DNA of 64,000 bases, taken from positions 2,205 through 66,204 of the forward strand of contig NZ_KK365991.1 of NCBI RefSeq assembly GCF_000686605.1, read 5' to 3'. Each line of letters opens with the position of its first letter. The first letter of the stretch is position 1. Shown one piece after another: positions 29,280 through 38,910 of the stretch. The notes under the pieces are model-generated. The model saw nothing but the letters and a program-made list of their open reading frames with translations, made no database searches and was not told the origin of the DNA. The stretch comes from Streptococcus sobrinus DSM 20742 = ATCC 33478. Its GTDB lineage: Bacteria; Bacillota; Bacilli; Lactobacillales; Streptococcaceae. The translations under genes were made by a program, and so were the position numbers.

Positions 29280-30383
29280 ATGGAAACGAAAACCATCTAT
29301 ATTGCAGGTCTTGGACTGATTGGTGGTTCCTTGGCCTTGGGCATCAAGCGAGACCATCCAGACTATGAAGTCTTGGGTTACAATCGCTCAGATAAGTCCC
29401 GCAATATCGCCCTGGAAAGGGGACTTGTTGATGAAGCAACAGCTAATTTTGCTGAATTTGCTCCCAGAGCAGATGTCATCATTTTAGCGGTTCCCATCAA
29501 GCAAACCATTGCCTTTATCAGAGCCTTGGCCGACATGCCGCTAAAAGATAATGTTATTATTACTGATGCTGGTTCAACCAAGGCAGAAATTGTGGCAGCG
29601 GCTGAAACCTATTTAGACCCCAGCCAGGTTCAATTTGTTGGTTCCCATCCCATGGCGGGTTCCCATAAATCTGGAGCCATTGCAGCGGATGTTAACCTTT
29701 TTGAAAATGCCTATTACATTTTCACCCCCACCAGTCTGACCAGAGAAACAACTATTCCTCAGATGAAGGAAATCTTGACCGGCCTCCACGCTCGCTTTGT
29801 TCAAATTGATGCAGCGGAGCACGACCGAGTGACTGGACAGGTTTCCCACTTTCCGCACATTCTGGCAGCCAGCTTGATGGAACAGGCTGGGGCCTATGCC
29901 AAAGATCACGAACTGACCAATCGTTTTGCGGCTGGCGGTTTCCGAGACATGACTCGAATTGCTGAAAGTGAGCCGGGCATGTGGACCTCCATCCTTTTGA
30001 GTAATAAGCAAGCGGTCTTGGATCGTATTGCTGATTTTCAGGGACACTTGGATAGTGTTGCTGACCTGATTGAGGCCGATGATGCTGATGGTATTTGGCA
30101 TTTCTTTAATCAGGCTCGCTTGACCAGAAAGACTATGGAAATCCATAAAAAGGGTGGTATCGATAGTGGCTTTGACCTCTATGTCACCATTCCCGACCAA
30201 GAGGACAGTATCCTTAAAGTTCTGGAAATTCTGCGGGGTATCTCCGTCATGAATATCCGTATTAATGAAGAAAACCGTGAAGACATCAATGGGATTCTCC
30301 AAATTACCTTAAAAAATCAAAAAGACCAAGCTAGAGCAATGGACCTGCTTGCTAAAGATCCAAACTACAATGTGACCCTCTAA
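29280..30383 (+). CDS. tyrA: Prephenate dehydrogenase
   Basis: 367 residues from the ATG at 29280 (AGGAGC upstream). NAD-binding GLGLIGGSLALGIK, active-site GSHPMAGSHKSG, and RDMTRIAES. The last ~75 residues form an ACT domain (YVTIPDQEDSILKVLEILR), the usual site of tyrosine feedback. Makes 4-hydroxyphenylpyruvate for tyrosine. Confidence 0.94.
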   Translation: METKTIYIAGLGLIGGSLALGIKRDHPDYEVLGYNRSDKSRNIALERGLVDEATANFAEFAPRADVIILAVPIKQTIAFIRALADMPLKDNVIITDAGSTKAEIVAAAETYLDPSQVQFVGSHPMAGSHKSGAIAADVNLFENAYYIFTPTSLTRETTIPQMKEILTGLHARFVQIDAAEHDRVTGQVSHFPHILAASLMEQAGAYAKDHELTNRFAAGGFRDMTRIAESEPGMWTSILLSNKQAVLDRIADFQGHLDSVADLIEADDADGIWHFFNQARLTRKTMEIHKKGGIDSGFDLYVTIPDQEDSILKVLEILRGISVMNIRINEENREDINGILQITLKNQKDQARAMDLLAKDPNYNVTL

Positions 30384-30412
30384 AAGATACAAAACCGTTA
30401 AGCGACTCAATT
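30381..30412 (+). repeat. Short intergenic repeat (ATACAAA-CCGTTAAGC family)
   Basis: AAAGATACAAAACCGTTAAG here and AAGATACAAAGCCGTTAAGC at 37984-38003 share about 24 bases. Similar short sequences with this core are common between streptococcal genes. Confidence 0.5.
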
Positions 30413-30426
30413 AAAAGGAGAGAAAA

Positions 30427-30768
30427 ATGACAACTAACATTTATGATTTAGCCAATGAATTGGAACGTGGCATTCGTGCCTTGCCAGAATACCAAACTCT
30501 GGTTGAGCAAAAGGCTAAGGTTGATGCCAATCAAGAAGCAAAGCAACTCTTTACTGAATTTACCAGCTTCCAAGAAGGCGTTTATAAGGCCATGCAAACT
30601 GGACAAATGCCAAGTCAAGACGACCAAAAGAAAATGCAGGAAATGGGCCAAAAAATTGAAGCCAACCCTATCCTCAAATCCTATCTAGAAGCCCAACAAG
30701 CCCTATCTGTTTATCTCAGTGATATTGAAAAAATCGTCTTCGGTCCTTTGGCAGAGCTGAATAAATAA
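30427..30768 (+). CDS. ylbF: YlbF/YmcA-family protein
   Basis: 113 residues, all-helical, with family features (LANELERGIRALPEY, EEF-like LFTEFTSFQ, MGQKIEANPILKSYLEAQQ). In Bacillus relatives form the RicAFT complex that promotes RNase Y-dependent mRNA processing; the streptococcal role is inferred. AAAAGGAGAG before the ATG. It normally sits between tyrA and aroA in streptococci. Confidence 0.88.
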   Translation: MTTNIYDLANELERGIRALPEYQTLVEQKAKVDANQEAKQLFTEFTSFQEGVYKAMQTGQMPSQDDQKKMQEMGQKIEANPILKSYLEAQQALSVYLSDIEKIVFGPLAELNK

Positions 30769-31430
30769 AAAAAAATCCTGTGGACTTTTTTATCCTAAGC
30801 CTGGAAACGAAAAACTAGGCAAGGTTTTAGTTAATACTTTTTAAAGTTCAAAACCTGCTATCTTTTGCTCCAGCATGGATACAATTCGCTAAAAAAGCTG
30901 AGTACTTTAGTTGGATGACAGAATGATAAAGTGATACTTTCGCCAAAGTGGCATTCTTAGCAACAACGGCAATTGTTGCTAAGAACGGAAATTTTCGAGA
31001 GAGATTTAGTCCGGTGGACTAAATCTGCCTGAGCCTGAAAATTCAAAAGCGAAGGGGCTCAAAATTTATCACGTGACAAAGACATCAGCTACTAAAGTAG
31101 CGATGTCTAACGCCAATCTCTATAGCGATTAGCTAGTCCCCTGATTAACTCAGTTAGGCCAGTAAAACCGACTAGCCTAACCTCATGTCGCAATGAAACT
31201 CCGAGAGGAGTTTGCTTGCGTCCGCACTTTTAAACGACATTTCATTTTCAAAATCGATCTTATTTTGAAAATGAAATTAGTAAGGTAGCTAGGTAAGTCG
31301 CCATAGCGATTACTGTAGTTTATCAGTGACTTTTAAGCACTGATAAACTTGCTACGTTAGAAAGTATCAAAAATGAAAGTTTTGATGTAAAATGAGCATA
31401 ATCACCTCCTACCTGCTTCAAACTAAAAAA
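30769..31430. other. Repeat-rich 660-bp intergenic region
   Basis: No credible gene. It holds a weak A/T-stem terminator right after ylbF (about 30770-30795), a TAGTCCGGTGGACTA palindrome (about 31009-31023) with following sequence like that at 5745-5800, a GACATCAGCTACTAAAGTAGCGATGTC palindrome region (about 31080-31106, arms GACATC/GATGTC), a GCCAATC..GATTAGCTAGTC motif related to part of the metK leader, and the second copy of the 170-bp repeat. Confidence 0.6.
31225..31395. repeat. ~170-bp dispersed intergenic repeat, copy 2
   Basis: Matches 8259-8430 along its whole length, including both inverted-repeat hairpins. Confidence 0.75.
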
Positions 31431-31468
31431 GAGACAATAATAGCCATCCTGCTTGGGATGGCTATTAT
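31428..31468 (-). terminator. Terminator of the DEAD-box helicase gene
   Basis: AATAATAGCCATCC / GGATGGCTATTAT stem with a short loop; on the minus strand it is followed by GTCTCTTTTTT. Confidence 0.8.
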
Positions 31469-31473
31469 CATAT

Positions 31474-32556
31474 CTATTTCAAATAAAAGGCCTGATTCTT
31501 CAATCCGATTTCCTGAACCTGCGCAAATTTCTTAAGTTTCTTCAAGTCTTGAGGGTGACTGACTAGGGTGATGACGCTCCCTTCCTTGCCCATGCGGCCA
31601 GTCCGGCCAGCTCGATGGGTATAAGCTTCCTTGTCTCTAGGGACCTCATAGTTAATGACAGTTTCCAGATTATCAATATCAATCCCTCTGGCAACTAGAT
31701 CAGTCGCCAGCAGGAGAGCCAGCTCATAGTTCTTAAATTTATCCAAGATGACCTTACGGAATTTGACATCGACATCGCTGGCCAGGGAAACAGCAGAAGC
31801 CCCATTAAATTGCAAGCGTTCTTCAGCAGCTCCCAAATCGGAAAGGCTATTAAAGAAGACTAGGCCACGGAAGTCGGGAATGTTGGCCAGCTTGCGTAAA
31901 ATCTCTAACCTGTCACGCTTATCCACCTGCAGGTAGTAGTGACTGATATTGTCCAATTCTTGGTCACTCAGGTCCAGCTCCAGCGTGTCTTCAGCCAACT
32001 GTTTCCGATCAATTTTATTGGTGACACTCATGTAAATGAGCTGGTGATCTCTTGGGACATGGTGACAAATCTTGCTGACGAACTGGTACTGGGAATCACC
32101 AAGCAACTCATCAAATTCATCCAGAACGATGGTGTCCACAGCCATCATCTTAACCTTTTTAAGCTTGACCAGCTCAAAGACACGACCGGGAGTGCCAATT
32201 AAAATTTGCGGTCCCTTTTTCAGCCGTTCAATCTGTCGCTTTTGACTGGAACCTGACAGGAGGACTTGGGCGGTGAAGCCCAGGGGCTCTGCCCACTCCT
32301 TAGTCACCTCAAAAATTTGGCCTGCTAATTCTGTATTGGGAGCCAAGATTAAAATTTGTTGGGCCTTTTTACTGGTCAGTTTGCTGAGCAGGGGCAGGAG
32401 GTAGGCTAGGGTTTTCCCGGTGCCAGTAGGACTGACACCTAGGACGTTCTTGCCAGCCTTGATGGGCTCAAAGGCCCGCTCCTGGATTGGGGTTAACTCC
32501 TGAATGTCGTCTTCTTTTAAGTGTTCCCTTAGGGCTTGCGGTAATTGGATAGTCAT
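31474..32556 (-). CDS. DEAD-box family ATP-dependent RNA helicase
   Basis: 360 residues, a compact two-domain RecA helicase without extra C-terminal extension. Q motif LTPIQERAF, Walker A SPTGTGKT, motif II as DEFD rather than DEAD, SVTN in place of SAT, and motif VI HRAGRTGRMG. Acts on structured RNA, probably ribosome assembly or mRNA turnover. Divergent from udk. Confidence 0.9.
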   Translation of the reverse strand: MTIQLPQALREHLKEDDIQELTPIQERAFEPIKAGKNVLGVSPTGTGKTLAYLLPLLSKLTSKKAQQILILAPNTELAGQIFEVTKEWAEPLGFTAQVLLSGSSQKRQIERLKKGPQILIGTPGRVFELVKLKKVKMMAVDTIVLDEFDELLGDSQYQFVSKICHHVPRDHQLIYMSVTNKIDRKQLAEDTLELDLSDQELDNISHYYLQVDKRDRLEILRKLANIPDFRGLVFFNSLSDLGAAEERLQFNGASAVSLASDVDVKFRKVILDKFKNYELALLLATDLVARGIDIDNLETVINYEVPRDKEAYTHRAGRTGRMGKEGSVITLVSHPQDLKKLKKFAQVQEIGLKNQAFYLK

Positions 32557-32655
32557 GCTTGTTTGCTTCCTTTTCAGTTCAAAGTCGCCTTTAATTATAC
32601 CATCTTTTAGGGTATAATAGGGGATGATTTTATAGGAGATAGTATTGGAGTTCTT

Positions 32656-33282
32656 ATGCAGAAAAAAACAATTATCATTGGTGTGACAGGTGGTTCAGGT
32701 GGTGGTAAAACCAGCGTTTCTCGGGAAATTCTCAATCATTTTCCCCATTCCAAGATTGCTATGATTGAGCACGATTCTTATTACAAGGATCAGTCCCATC
32801 TGACCTTTGAAGAACGGGTGTCAACTAACTATGACCATCCTCTGGCCTTTGATACCGACCTGATGATTGAGCACATCAAGGAACTGCAGGCAGGACGTCC
32901 TGTTGATATCCCTATCTATGACTATACCCAGCATACCAGAAGTAACGAGACCTATCGTCAGGAACCCCAGGATGTCTTTATTGTTGAAGGGATTCTGGTG
33001 CTGGAAGATGAACGTCTGCGGGATCTCATGGATATCAAACTCTTTGTTGATACCGACGATGATATTCGGATTATTCGCCGGATTAAACGTGATATGGAGG
33101 AAAGAGGGCGCAGTCTTGATAGCATCATCGAGCAATACACCAGCGTAGTCAAACCCATGTACCACCAATTCATCGAACCAACCAAACGCTATGCGGATAT
33201 CGTCATCCCAGAAGGAGTCTCCAATACCGTAGCCATCGACCTGATCAATACTAAAATCGCTTCGATTTTGGGAGAGAAGTAG
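32656..33282 (+). CDS. udk: Uridine kinase
   Basis: 208 residues. P-loop [12 protein letters not shown], then HDSYYKDQ and the substrate-binding YDHPLAFD, with [17 protein letters not shown] lid. Phosphorylates uridine and cytidine in pyrimidine salvage. GGAGTTCTT before the ATG. Followed by its own terminator. Confidence 0.95.
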   Translation: MQKKTIIIGVTGGSGGGKTSVSREILNHFPHSKIAMIEHDSYYKDQSHLTFEERVSTNYDHPLAFDTDLMIEHIKELQAGRPVDIPIYDYTQHTRSNETYRQEPQDVFIVEGILVLEDERLRDLMDIKLFVDTDDDIRIIRRIKRDMEERGRSLDSIIEQYTSVVKPMYHQFIEPTKRYADIVIPEGVSNTVAIDLINTKIASILGEK

Positions 33283-33329
33283 AAACATCAGAAAAAGGAA
33301 CAGTGTCCCTGTTCCTTTTTCTGATGTTT
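33283..33329 (+). terminator. Long hairpin terminator after udk
   Basis: 21-bp perfect stem starting AAACATCAG and ending CTGATGTTT with a TGTCC loop. Confidence 0.7.
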
Positions 33330-33372
33330 GGCTCTGTTTCAAACAAAAAAATTTACCTCTTTAAATTATGCG

Positions 33373-33387
33373 ATTTTTCAGAAAATT
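33373..33387. promoter_or_regulatory. CodY-like box upstream of the leucine operon
   Basis: ATTTTTCAGAAAATT matches AATTTTCWGAAAATT at 14 of 15 positions and ends 12 bp before the -35. Confidence 0.65.
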
Positions 33388-33399
33388 TCTAAAAAAAAC

Positions 33400-33428
33400 T
33401 TGACAAGGATTTTCAAATAGGTTAGGAT
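33400..33428 (+). promoter_or_regulatory. Leucine operon promoter
   Basis: Consensus TTGACA (33400-33405), 17-bp spacer, TAGGAT (33423-33428). GATAAT at 33426 is an alternative -10 with longer spacing. Confidence 0.7.
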
Positions 33429-33462
33429 AATAAATAAGAAACATCGAAGGGAAAAAAGTCAA

Positions 33463-33510
33463 ATGAAGACACGTTCTATGACAGTCTTGTTGTTGAGGTG
33501 TGAGGGCTAG
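33463..33510 (+). CDS. leuL: leu leader peptide with three consecutive leucines
   Basis: A 15-residue reading frame, MKTRSMTVLLLRCEG, with GAAGGGA upstream. Three successive TTG codons make ribosome stalling sensitive to charged tRNA-Leu. Directly followed by competing hairpins and a terminator, so it is the sensor of a transcription attenuator. Confidence 0.85.
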   Translation: MKTRSMTVLLLRCEG

Positions 33511-33583
33511 TGCAAAAGCATTAGTCCTGTTTGGCTTACCAAGCGGGATTGACAAACATCCTGCTTGGCGGGATGTTTTTTTA
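33507..33583 (+). promoter_or_regulatory. Leucine attenuator (competing hairpins and terminator)
   Basis: CTAGTGC / GCATTAG forms a first hairpin overlapping the leader stop. CCAAGCGGGAT (33539-33549) can pair with ATCCTGCTTGG (33558-33568) as antiterminator; the alternative is AACATCCTGC (33555-33564) with GCGGGATGTT (33568-33577) followed by a T run, the terminator. The two pairings are mutually exclusive. Confidence 0.85.
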
Positions 33584-33685
33584 TTAAGATGCAAAAGCAA
33601 GTCTTACTAAGCAGGCTTTACTTTCTGACTTGCAAATGCTTCATAAAATTTGTTATCAACTATTATCCAAAAGAAAGAGGTCATT

Positions 33686-35239
33686 ATGCGTAAGGTAGAA
33701 TTTCTTGATACCAGTCTTCGTGATGGGGAACAAACCCCTGGTGTTAATTTTTCGATTAAAGACAAGGTCGCCATTGCCAAGCAATTAGAGAAGTGGGGAA
33801 TTTCAGCGATTGAAGCAGGTTTCCCTGCCGCTAGTCCCGATTCCTTTGAGGCGGTCAAGCAGATTGCGGCAGCCATGACAAAGACGGCTGTAACGGGTCT
33901 GGCACGTTCGGTCAAATCTGACATTGATGCTTGCTATGAGGCTCTCAAGGATGCCAAATATCCCCAATGTCACGTCTTTATTGCGACCAGTCCAATCCAT
34001 CGGGAATTTAAGCTGAAAAAGTCCAAGGAAGAAATTTTGGAAGTCATCAAGGAACATGTAACCTATGCCCGTCAGTTCTTTGATGTGGTTGAGTTCTCAC
34101 CAGAGGATGCGACTCGGACAGAGCTGGACTACCTTCTGCAGGTTGTCCAGACAGCCGTTGATGCGGGTGCAACCTATATCAACATCCCTGATACGGTTGG
34201 TTTCACGACCCCAACAGAATTTGGGCATATTTTCGAATACCTGATTGAAAATGTCAAATCTGATCGTGATATTATTTTCAGCCCCCATTGTCATGATGAC
34301 TTAGGAATGGCGACTGCTAATACTCTAGCTGCCATTAAAAATGGTGCTGGTCGGGTTGAAGGGACAATCAATGGTATCGGCGAGCGGGCTGGTAATGTTG
34401 CCTTGGAAGAAGTGGCTGTTGCCCTCAAAATTCGGGAAGACTATTTCAATGCTACTAGTGATATCATCCTCAATGAAACGGTCAACACCTCAGCTATGGT
34501 CTCACGTTTCTCAGGCATTCCTGTGCCTAAGAATAAGGCTGTTGTCGGTGGCAATGCCTTTTCTCATGAATCCGGTATCCACCAGGATGGTGTTCTCAAG
34601 AATCCGTTGACCTACGAAATCATCACCCCAGAATTGGTTGGAGTGAAACAAAGTTCTCTGCCTCTTGGCAAATTGTCTGGTCGTCATGCCTTTATCGAAA
34701 AACTCAAAGAGTTAAATTTGGATTTTGCTGAAGCCGAAATCAAGGAACTCTTCGCCAAGTTCAAGAAATTGGCGGATAAGAAGCATGATATCAGAGATGC
34801 CGATATCATTGCCCTAGTTGATGGGACTGATATCGAGAATCCAGAAGGCTTCCACTTTGCCGACCTTAAGCTGACCTCCAACGAAGACGAGACAGTTACT
34901 GCCGTCGTTACCATGACCAATAAGGATGCCGAAGCCGTGGATGTGGTGGCCAACGGTAAGGGTTCTGTTGAAGCGGCTTTCAATGCCATTGATAAATTCT
35001 TCAATCAAACCGTTCGCCTGCTCAGCTACAGTATTGATGCCATCACCGATGGGATTGATGCCCAAGCCCGAGTAGCGGTATCCGTTGAAAATGTTGATAC
35101 AGGCACCATTTTCAATGCTACCGGTGTCGATTTCGATGTTATGAAGGCTAGCTCCATTGCCTATGTTAATGCCAATGTCTTTGTCCAAAAGGAAAACGAT
35201 GGCCAAATTGGTCGTCGCCTGTCAGAAAAAGACTACTAG
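33686..35239 (+). CDS. leuA: 2-Isopropylmalate synthase
   Basis: 517 residues from the ATG at 33686 (AAAGAGG upstream; earlier in-frame codons lie in the leader). Metal and catalytic motifs [13 protein letters not shown] and [15 protein letters not shown]; the C-terminal ~130 residues form the LeuA regulatory domain that binds leucine. First committed step of leucine synthesis. Confidence 0.96.
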   Translation: MRKVEFLDTSLRDGEQTPGVNFSIKDKVAIAKQLEKWGISAIEAGFPAASPDSFEAVKQIAAAMTKTAVTGLARSVKSDIDACYEALKDAKYPQCHVFIATSPIHREFKLKKSKEEILEVIKEHVTYARQFFDVVEFSPEDATRTELDYLLQVVQTAVDAGATYINIPDTVGFTTPTEFGHIFEYLIENVKSDRDIIFSPHCHDDLGMATANTLAAIKNGAGRVEGTINGIGERAGNVALEEVAVALKIREDYFNATSDIILNETVNTSAMVSRFSGIPVPKNKAVVGGNAFSHESGIHQDGVLKNPLTYEIITPELVGVKQSSLPLGKLSGRHAFIEKLKELNLDFAEAEIKELFAKFKKLADKKHDIRDADIIALVDGTDIENPEGFHFADLKLTSNEDETVTAVVTMTNKDAEAVDVVANGKGSVEAAFNAIDKFFNQTVRLLSYSIDAITDGIDAQARVAVSVENVDTGTIFNATGVDFDVMKASSIAYVNANVFVQKENDGQIGRRLSEKDY

Positions 35240-35285
35240 GCAGAAATCAGCCAACGGTTCGCTAAACTAGAAAAAGGAAAATTCA

Positions 35286-36323
35286 ATGACTAAAAAAATC
35301 GTGACCCTAGCAGGGGACGGCATTGGCCCAGAAATCATGGCAGCAGGTCTAAAAGTGCTAGAGGCTCTTACTAAGAAGATTGACTTCGCCTACCAATTGG
35401 ATGCCCAGCCCTTTGGCGGAGCGGGGATTGACCAGTCTGGTCATCCGCTGCCAGAGGCAACCTTGTCCGCTGCTCGCTCAGCTGATGCCATCCTCCTAGC
35501 GGCTATCGGTAGCCCCCAGTATGACACCGCCCCAGTCCGACCAGAGCAAGGCCTCCTGGCCCTGCGGAAGGAGCTCAAGCTCTTTGCCAATATTCGGCCA
35601 GTTAAGATTTTCGAGGCTCTCAAGCACCTGTCTCCCCTTAAACCGGAGCGGATTGCTGGTGTTGATTTTGTTGTCGTGCGGGAATTAACCGGTGGTATCT
35701 ATTTTGGTCAACATGACCTGCAAGAGGACACTGCCCGAGACATCAATGATTATTCGGCTGAGGAGATTGAGCGAATTGTTCGCAAGGCCTTTACCATTGC
35801 CCAAGGGCGTGGTAAGAAGGTGACCAGCATTGATAAACAAAATGTTCTGGCAACTTCCAAGCTTTGGCGTAAAGTTGCGGACCAGGTTGCCCAGGATTTT
35901 CCTGATGTGACGCTGGAACACCAGCTGGTCGATAGTGCGGCCATGCTGATGATTGCCGACCCTGCTCATTTCGATGTTGTCGTGACCGAAAACCTCTTTG
36001 GTGACATCCTGTCTGACGAATCCTCTGTCTTACCAGGGACTCTAGGTGTTATGCCTTCAGCCAGTCATTCCCAAGATGGCCCTAGCCTCTATGAACCCAT
36101 CCATGGCTCGGCCCCAGATATTGCTGGCCAAGGCATTGCCAACCCAATCAGCATGATTCTCTCAGTTGCTATGATGTTGCGGGATTCCTTTGGTCAGGAA
36201 GCAGGAGCAGCTATGATTGAGCAGGCTGTTGATGCCACCCTCAAGCAGGGTGTTTTGACCCGCGATTTGGGTGGTCAAGCGACAACGGCTCAAATGACAG
36301 CAGCGATTATTGCTAATTTGTAG
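35286..36323 (+). CDS. leuB: 3-Isopropylmalate dehydrogenase
   Basis: 345 residues, NAD+-dependent beta-decarboxylating dehydrogenase. GDGIGPEIM at the start, substrate-binding RELTGGIYFGQ, metal Asp in NLFGDILSDE and NAD-pocket HGSAPDIAGQGIANP. AAAAAGGAAA before the ATG. Confidence 0.96.
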   Translation: MTKKIVTLAGDGIGPEIMAAGLKVLEALTKKIDFAYQLDAQPFGGAGIDQSGHPLPEATLSAARSADAILLAAIGSPQYDTAPVRPEQGLLALRKELKLFANIRPVKIFEALKHLSPLKPERIAGVDFVVVRELTGGIYFGQHDLQEDTARDINDYSAEEIERIVRKAFTIAQGRGKKVTSIDKQNVLATSKLWRKVADQVAQDFPDVTLEHQLVDSAAMLMIADPAHFDVVVTENLFGDILSDESSVLPGTLGVMPSASHSQDGPSLYEPIHGSAPDIAGQGIANPISMILSVAMMLRDSFGQEAGAAMIEQAVDATLKQGVLTRDLGGQATTAQMTAAIIANL

Positions 36324-36324
36324 G

Positions 36325-36612
36325 ATGAAAATCTTTCTTAGCCTCTTGATTTTCTGGAATATCTTGACCTTCTGCCTCTACGGCCTTGATAAAAGACGGG
36401 CCATTAGAGGTAGGTGGCGGATTCCTGAAAAGACACTTTTAAGCCTCAGCTTGACAGGTGCTGGCCTAGCAGCCTATCTAGCTGGAAGAATTTTTCACCA
36501 CAAGACAAAGAAGTGGTATTTTAAACTGGCTTGGTGCCTTGGCATTTTAATAGAAGTCAGTTTAATTTATTGTTTATGGAGATTTAAAAATGAGTGGACA
36601 ATCAATTTTTGA
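36325..36612 (+). CDS. DUF1294 membrane protein
   Basis: 95 residues, basic, with about three hydrophobic segments and the family motifs [17 protein letters not shown] and HKTKKWYF. Function unknown. Start ATG is one base after the leuB stop and the 3' end overlaps leuC by 23 bases, so it is translated within the leu operon. Presence between leuB and leuC is a neighbourhood fact, not evidence of a leucine role. Confidence 0.8.
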   Translation: MKIFLSLLIFWNILTFCLYGLDKRRAIRGRWRIPEKTLLSLSLTGAGLAAYLAGRIFHHKTKKWYFKLAWCLGILIEVSLIYCLWRFKNEWTINF

Positions 36613-37978
36613 TAAGGTTTGGGACCGCCATGTTATTACTGGCAAGGAAGGCGAGCCTCAACTCATGTATGTGGACCAGCATTATATCCACGAAGTGACT
36701 AGCCCTCAGGCCTTTGATGGTTTGAGAGAAGCTGGGCGTCAGGTTAGACGGCCTGATTTGACCTTTGGGACCTTTGACCATAATGTGCCAACCGTCAATA
36801 TCTATGACATCCGTGATGTCATTTCTAAGGCCCAGATGGATGCCCTAGCTCGCAATCTTAAGGAATTCAAGATTCCTCATGCTGCCCATGGTTCTGCCAG
36901 CCAGGGAATCGTCCACATGGTTGGACCAGAAACAGGTCGCACCCAGCCGGGCAAATTTATCGTCTGTGGCGACAGTCATACGGCGACCCATGGGGCTTTT
37001 GGTGCCATCGGATTTGGGATTGGGACGACCGAAGTTGAACATGTTTTCGCCACCCAATCCATCTGGCAGGTCAAACCCAAGAAACTCTTGGTCAAATTTG
37101 TCGGCCAGCCTCAAAAGGGGGTCTATGCCAAGGACTATGTCCTGGCCCTGATTGCCCAGTATGGCGTATCTGTCGGTGTTGGTCATGTGGTTGAATACAC
37201 AGGCAAGGCCGTCCATGCCCTCTCCATGGAAGAGCGTATGACCATCTGCAATATGTCCATCGAGTTCGGCTCCAAAATGGGTATTATGAATCCCGACCAG
37301 ACTACCTTTGATTACATTCAAGGGAGAGACCAGGCTCCTAAGGGAGAAAAATTTGACCAGGCAGTCGCCGATTGGAAGACCCTAGTTTCAGACCCGGATG
37401 CCCACTACGATAAGGTTATCGAAGTTGACGTTTCTCAATTAGCCCCAATGGTCACTTGGGGGACCAATCCCTCTATGGGTGTGGCTTTTGACCAACCTTT
37501 CCCAGAAATCCGTGATATGAATGACGAGCGAGCCTACAAATATATGGATACCAAGCCTGGGGAGAAGGTTGAAGATTTGGAAATCGGTTATGTCTTCCTG
37601 GGCTCCTGTACCAATGCCAGACTGAGCGATCTCAAGCTGGCGGCCAAGTTTGTCGAGGGCAAACACATTGCCCCTAATTTAACTGCTATCGTAGTACCGG
37701 GTTCCAGACCGGTTAAGACGGCGGCTGAAAAACTAGGTTTGGATAAAATCTTTACCGATGCTGGCTTTGAATGGCGTGACCCTGGATGTTCCATGTGTCT
37801 GGGGATGAACCCTGACAAAGTACCAGCGGGTGTTCATTGTGCTTCAACAAGCAACCGTAATTTTGAAGATCGCCAAGGTGTCGGCGCTAGAACCCACCTC
37901 TGCAGTCCAGCCATGGCAGCAGCGGCAGCCATTGCCGGCCACTTTGTCGATGTCCGTCAATTACCAGAAGCCCAGTAA
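36590..37978 (+). CDS. leuC: 3-Isopropylmalate dehydratase, large subunit
   Basis: 462 residues, aconitase family. Three [4Fe-4S] cysteines are visible in [11 protein letters not shown] and [11 protein letters not shown]; also [13 protein letters not shown]. Partner of LeuD, which is displaced by a 231-bp gap. Confidence 0.96.
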   Translation: MSGQSIFDKVWDRHVITGKEGEPQLMYVDQHYIHEVTSPQAFDGLREAGRQVRRPDLTFGTFDHNVPTVNIYDIRDVISKAQMDALARNLKEFKIPHAAHGSASQGIVHMVGPETGRTQPGKFIVCGDSHTATHGAFGAIGFGIGTTEVEHVFATQSIWQVKPKKLLVKFVGQPQKGVYAKDYVLALIAQYGVSVGVGHVVEYTGKAVHALSMEERMTICNMSIEFGSKMGIMNPDQTTFDYIQGRDQAPKGEKFDQAVADWKTLVSDPDAHYDKVIEVDVSQLAPMVTWGTNPSMGVAFDQPFPEIRDMNDERAYKYMDTKPGEKVEDLEIGYVFLGSCTNARLSDLKLAAKFVEGKHIAPNLTAIVVPGSRPVKTAAEKLGLDKIFTDAGFEWRDPGCSMCLGMNPDKVPAGVHCASTSNRNFEDRQGVGARTHLCSPAMAAAAAIAGHFVDVRQLPEAQ

Positions 37979-37983
37979 TATCA

Positions 37984-38040
37984 AGATACAAAGCCGTTAA
38001 GCAAGTCAAAGGATAAAAAAAGTCTAGCAGACTTTTTTTA
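37984..38040 (+). terminator. Repeat plus terminator-like hairpin after leuC
   Basis: The ATACAAAGCCGTTAAGC repeat is followed by AAAAAAAGTCT-AGC-AGACTTTTTTT (about 38016-38040), a textbook terminator shape located inside the leu operon. Confidence 0.6.
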
Positions 38041-38125
38041 CCCGAGCATGGAAATTAAATGGCGAGGAGGAAAGCTGACGAAGAAGTATTGGACTTCAAA
38101 CCAGAGTTTCCACCTAAAGGTAGTC

Positions 38126-38175
38126 GTGGCTGTAAATTGACTAAAGTCAAAACAGCCACCTCTCTTTTTCAAAGA
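38126..38175 (+). terminator. Second hairpin between leuC and leuD
   Basis: GTGGCTGT (38126-38133) pairs with ACAGCCAC (38152-38159) and encloses TTGAC/GTCAA, then CTCTCTTTTTC. Could terminate, attenuate or protect the leuD message. Confidence 0.5.
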
Positions 38176-38209
38176 CTTGTAGGCGTGTTTGTTATAAGGA
38201 GACCTTAAA

Positions 38210-38803
38210 ATGGAAAAATTTACCGTTTATACCGGGACCACCGTGCCTCTGATGAATGACAATATAGACACGGACCAAATCTTGCCCAAGCAATTCCTCA
38301 AATTGATTGATAAGAAGGGCTTTGGCAAGTACCTCATGTATGAGTGGCGTTATCTGGATGATAACTACACTGAGAATCCTGATTTTATCTTCAATACCGC
38401 CCCCTATCGCAAAGCGACTATTTTGATTACTGGGGATAATTTCGGGGCCGGTTCCTCGCGGGAACACGCAGCTTGGGCCTTGGCCGACTATGGTTTCAAG
38501 GTTATCATTGCTGGTTCTTTTGGGGACATTCACTATAATAATGACCTCAACAATGGTATCTTGCCCATTGTCCAACCTCTGGAGGTTCGTCAAAAACTAG
38601 CCCAATTAGCTCCAACTGACGAAGTGACTGTTGACTTGTCCAAGCAAAAGATTGTCTCATCAGTTGGCGAGTTTGCTTTTGAAATTGATGGCGATTGGAA
38701 ACACAAGCTCCTAAATGGTTTGGATGATATTGGCATCACCCTCCAGTATGAGGACTTGATTAGTGACTATGAAAAACATCGTCCTGGTTATTGGCAGAAC
38801 TAG
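38210..38803 (+). CDS. leuD: 3-Isopropylmalate dehydratase, small subunit
   Basis: 197 residues. [16 protein letters not shown] and [17 protein letters not shown] are the swivel-domain signatures. AAGGAGACC before the ATG. Last gene of the leu cluster. Confidence 0.96.
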   Translation: MEKFTVYTGTTVPLMNDNIDTDQILPKQFLKLIDKKGFGKYLMYEWRYLDDNYTENPDFIFNTAPYRKATILITGDNFGAGSSREHAAWALADYGFKVIIAGSFGDIHYNNDLNNGILPIVQPLEVRQKLAQLAPTDEVTVDLSKQKIVSSVGEFAFEIDGDWKHKLLNGLDDIGITLQYEDLISDYEKHRPGYWQN

Positions 38804-38910
38804 GCCAACGGGAATTACTTAGTTTTTGAAAATTCTGAAAAAACCTTGAAAATTCCAACTTTTCATGGTAAAATAAGCGGAGCAATTGATTAATAATTTG
38901 GAGAAGTAAC

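Noticed and set aside
33361..33600. Minus-strand frame across the leu leader
   Set aside because: It covers the promoter, leader peptide and attenuator of the leucine operon.
38826..38840. CodY-like site upstream of the YrdC-fold gene
   Set aside because: Only about 11 of 15 consensus positions match, which is expected by chance in AT-rich gaps.
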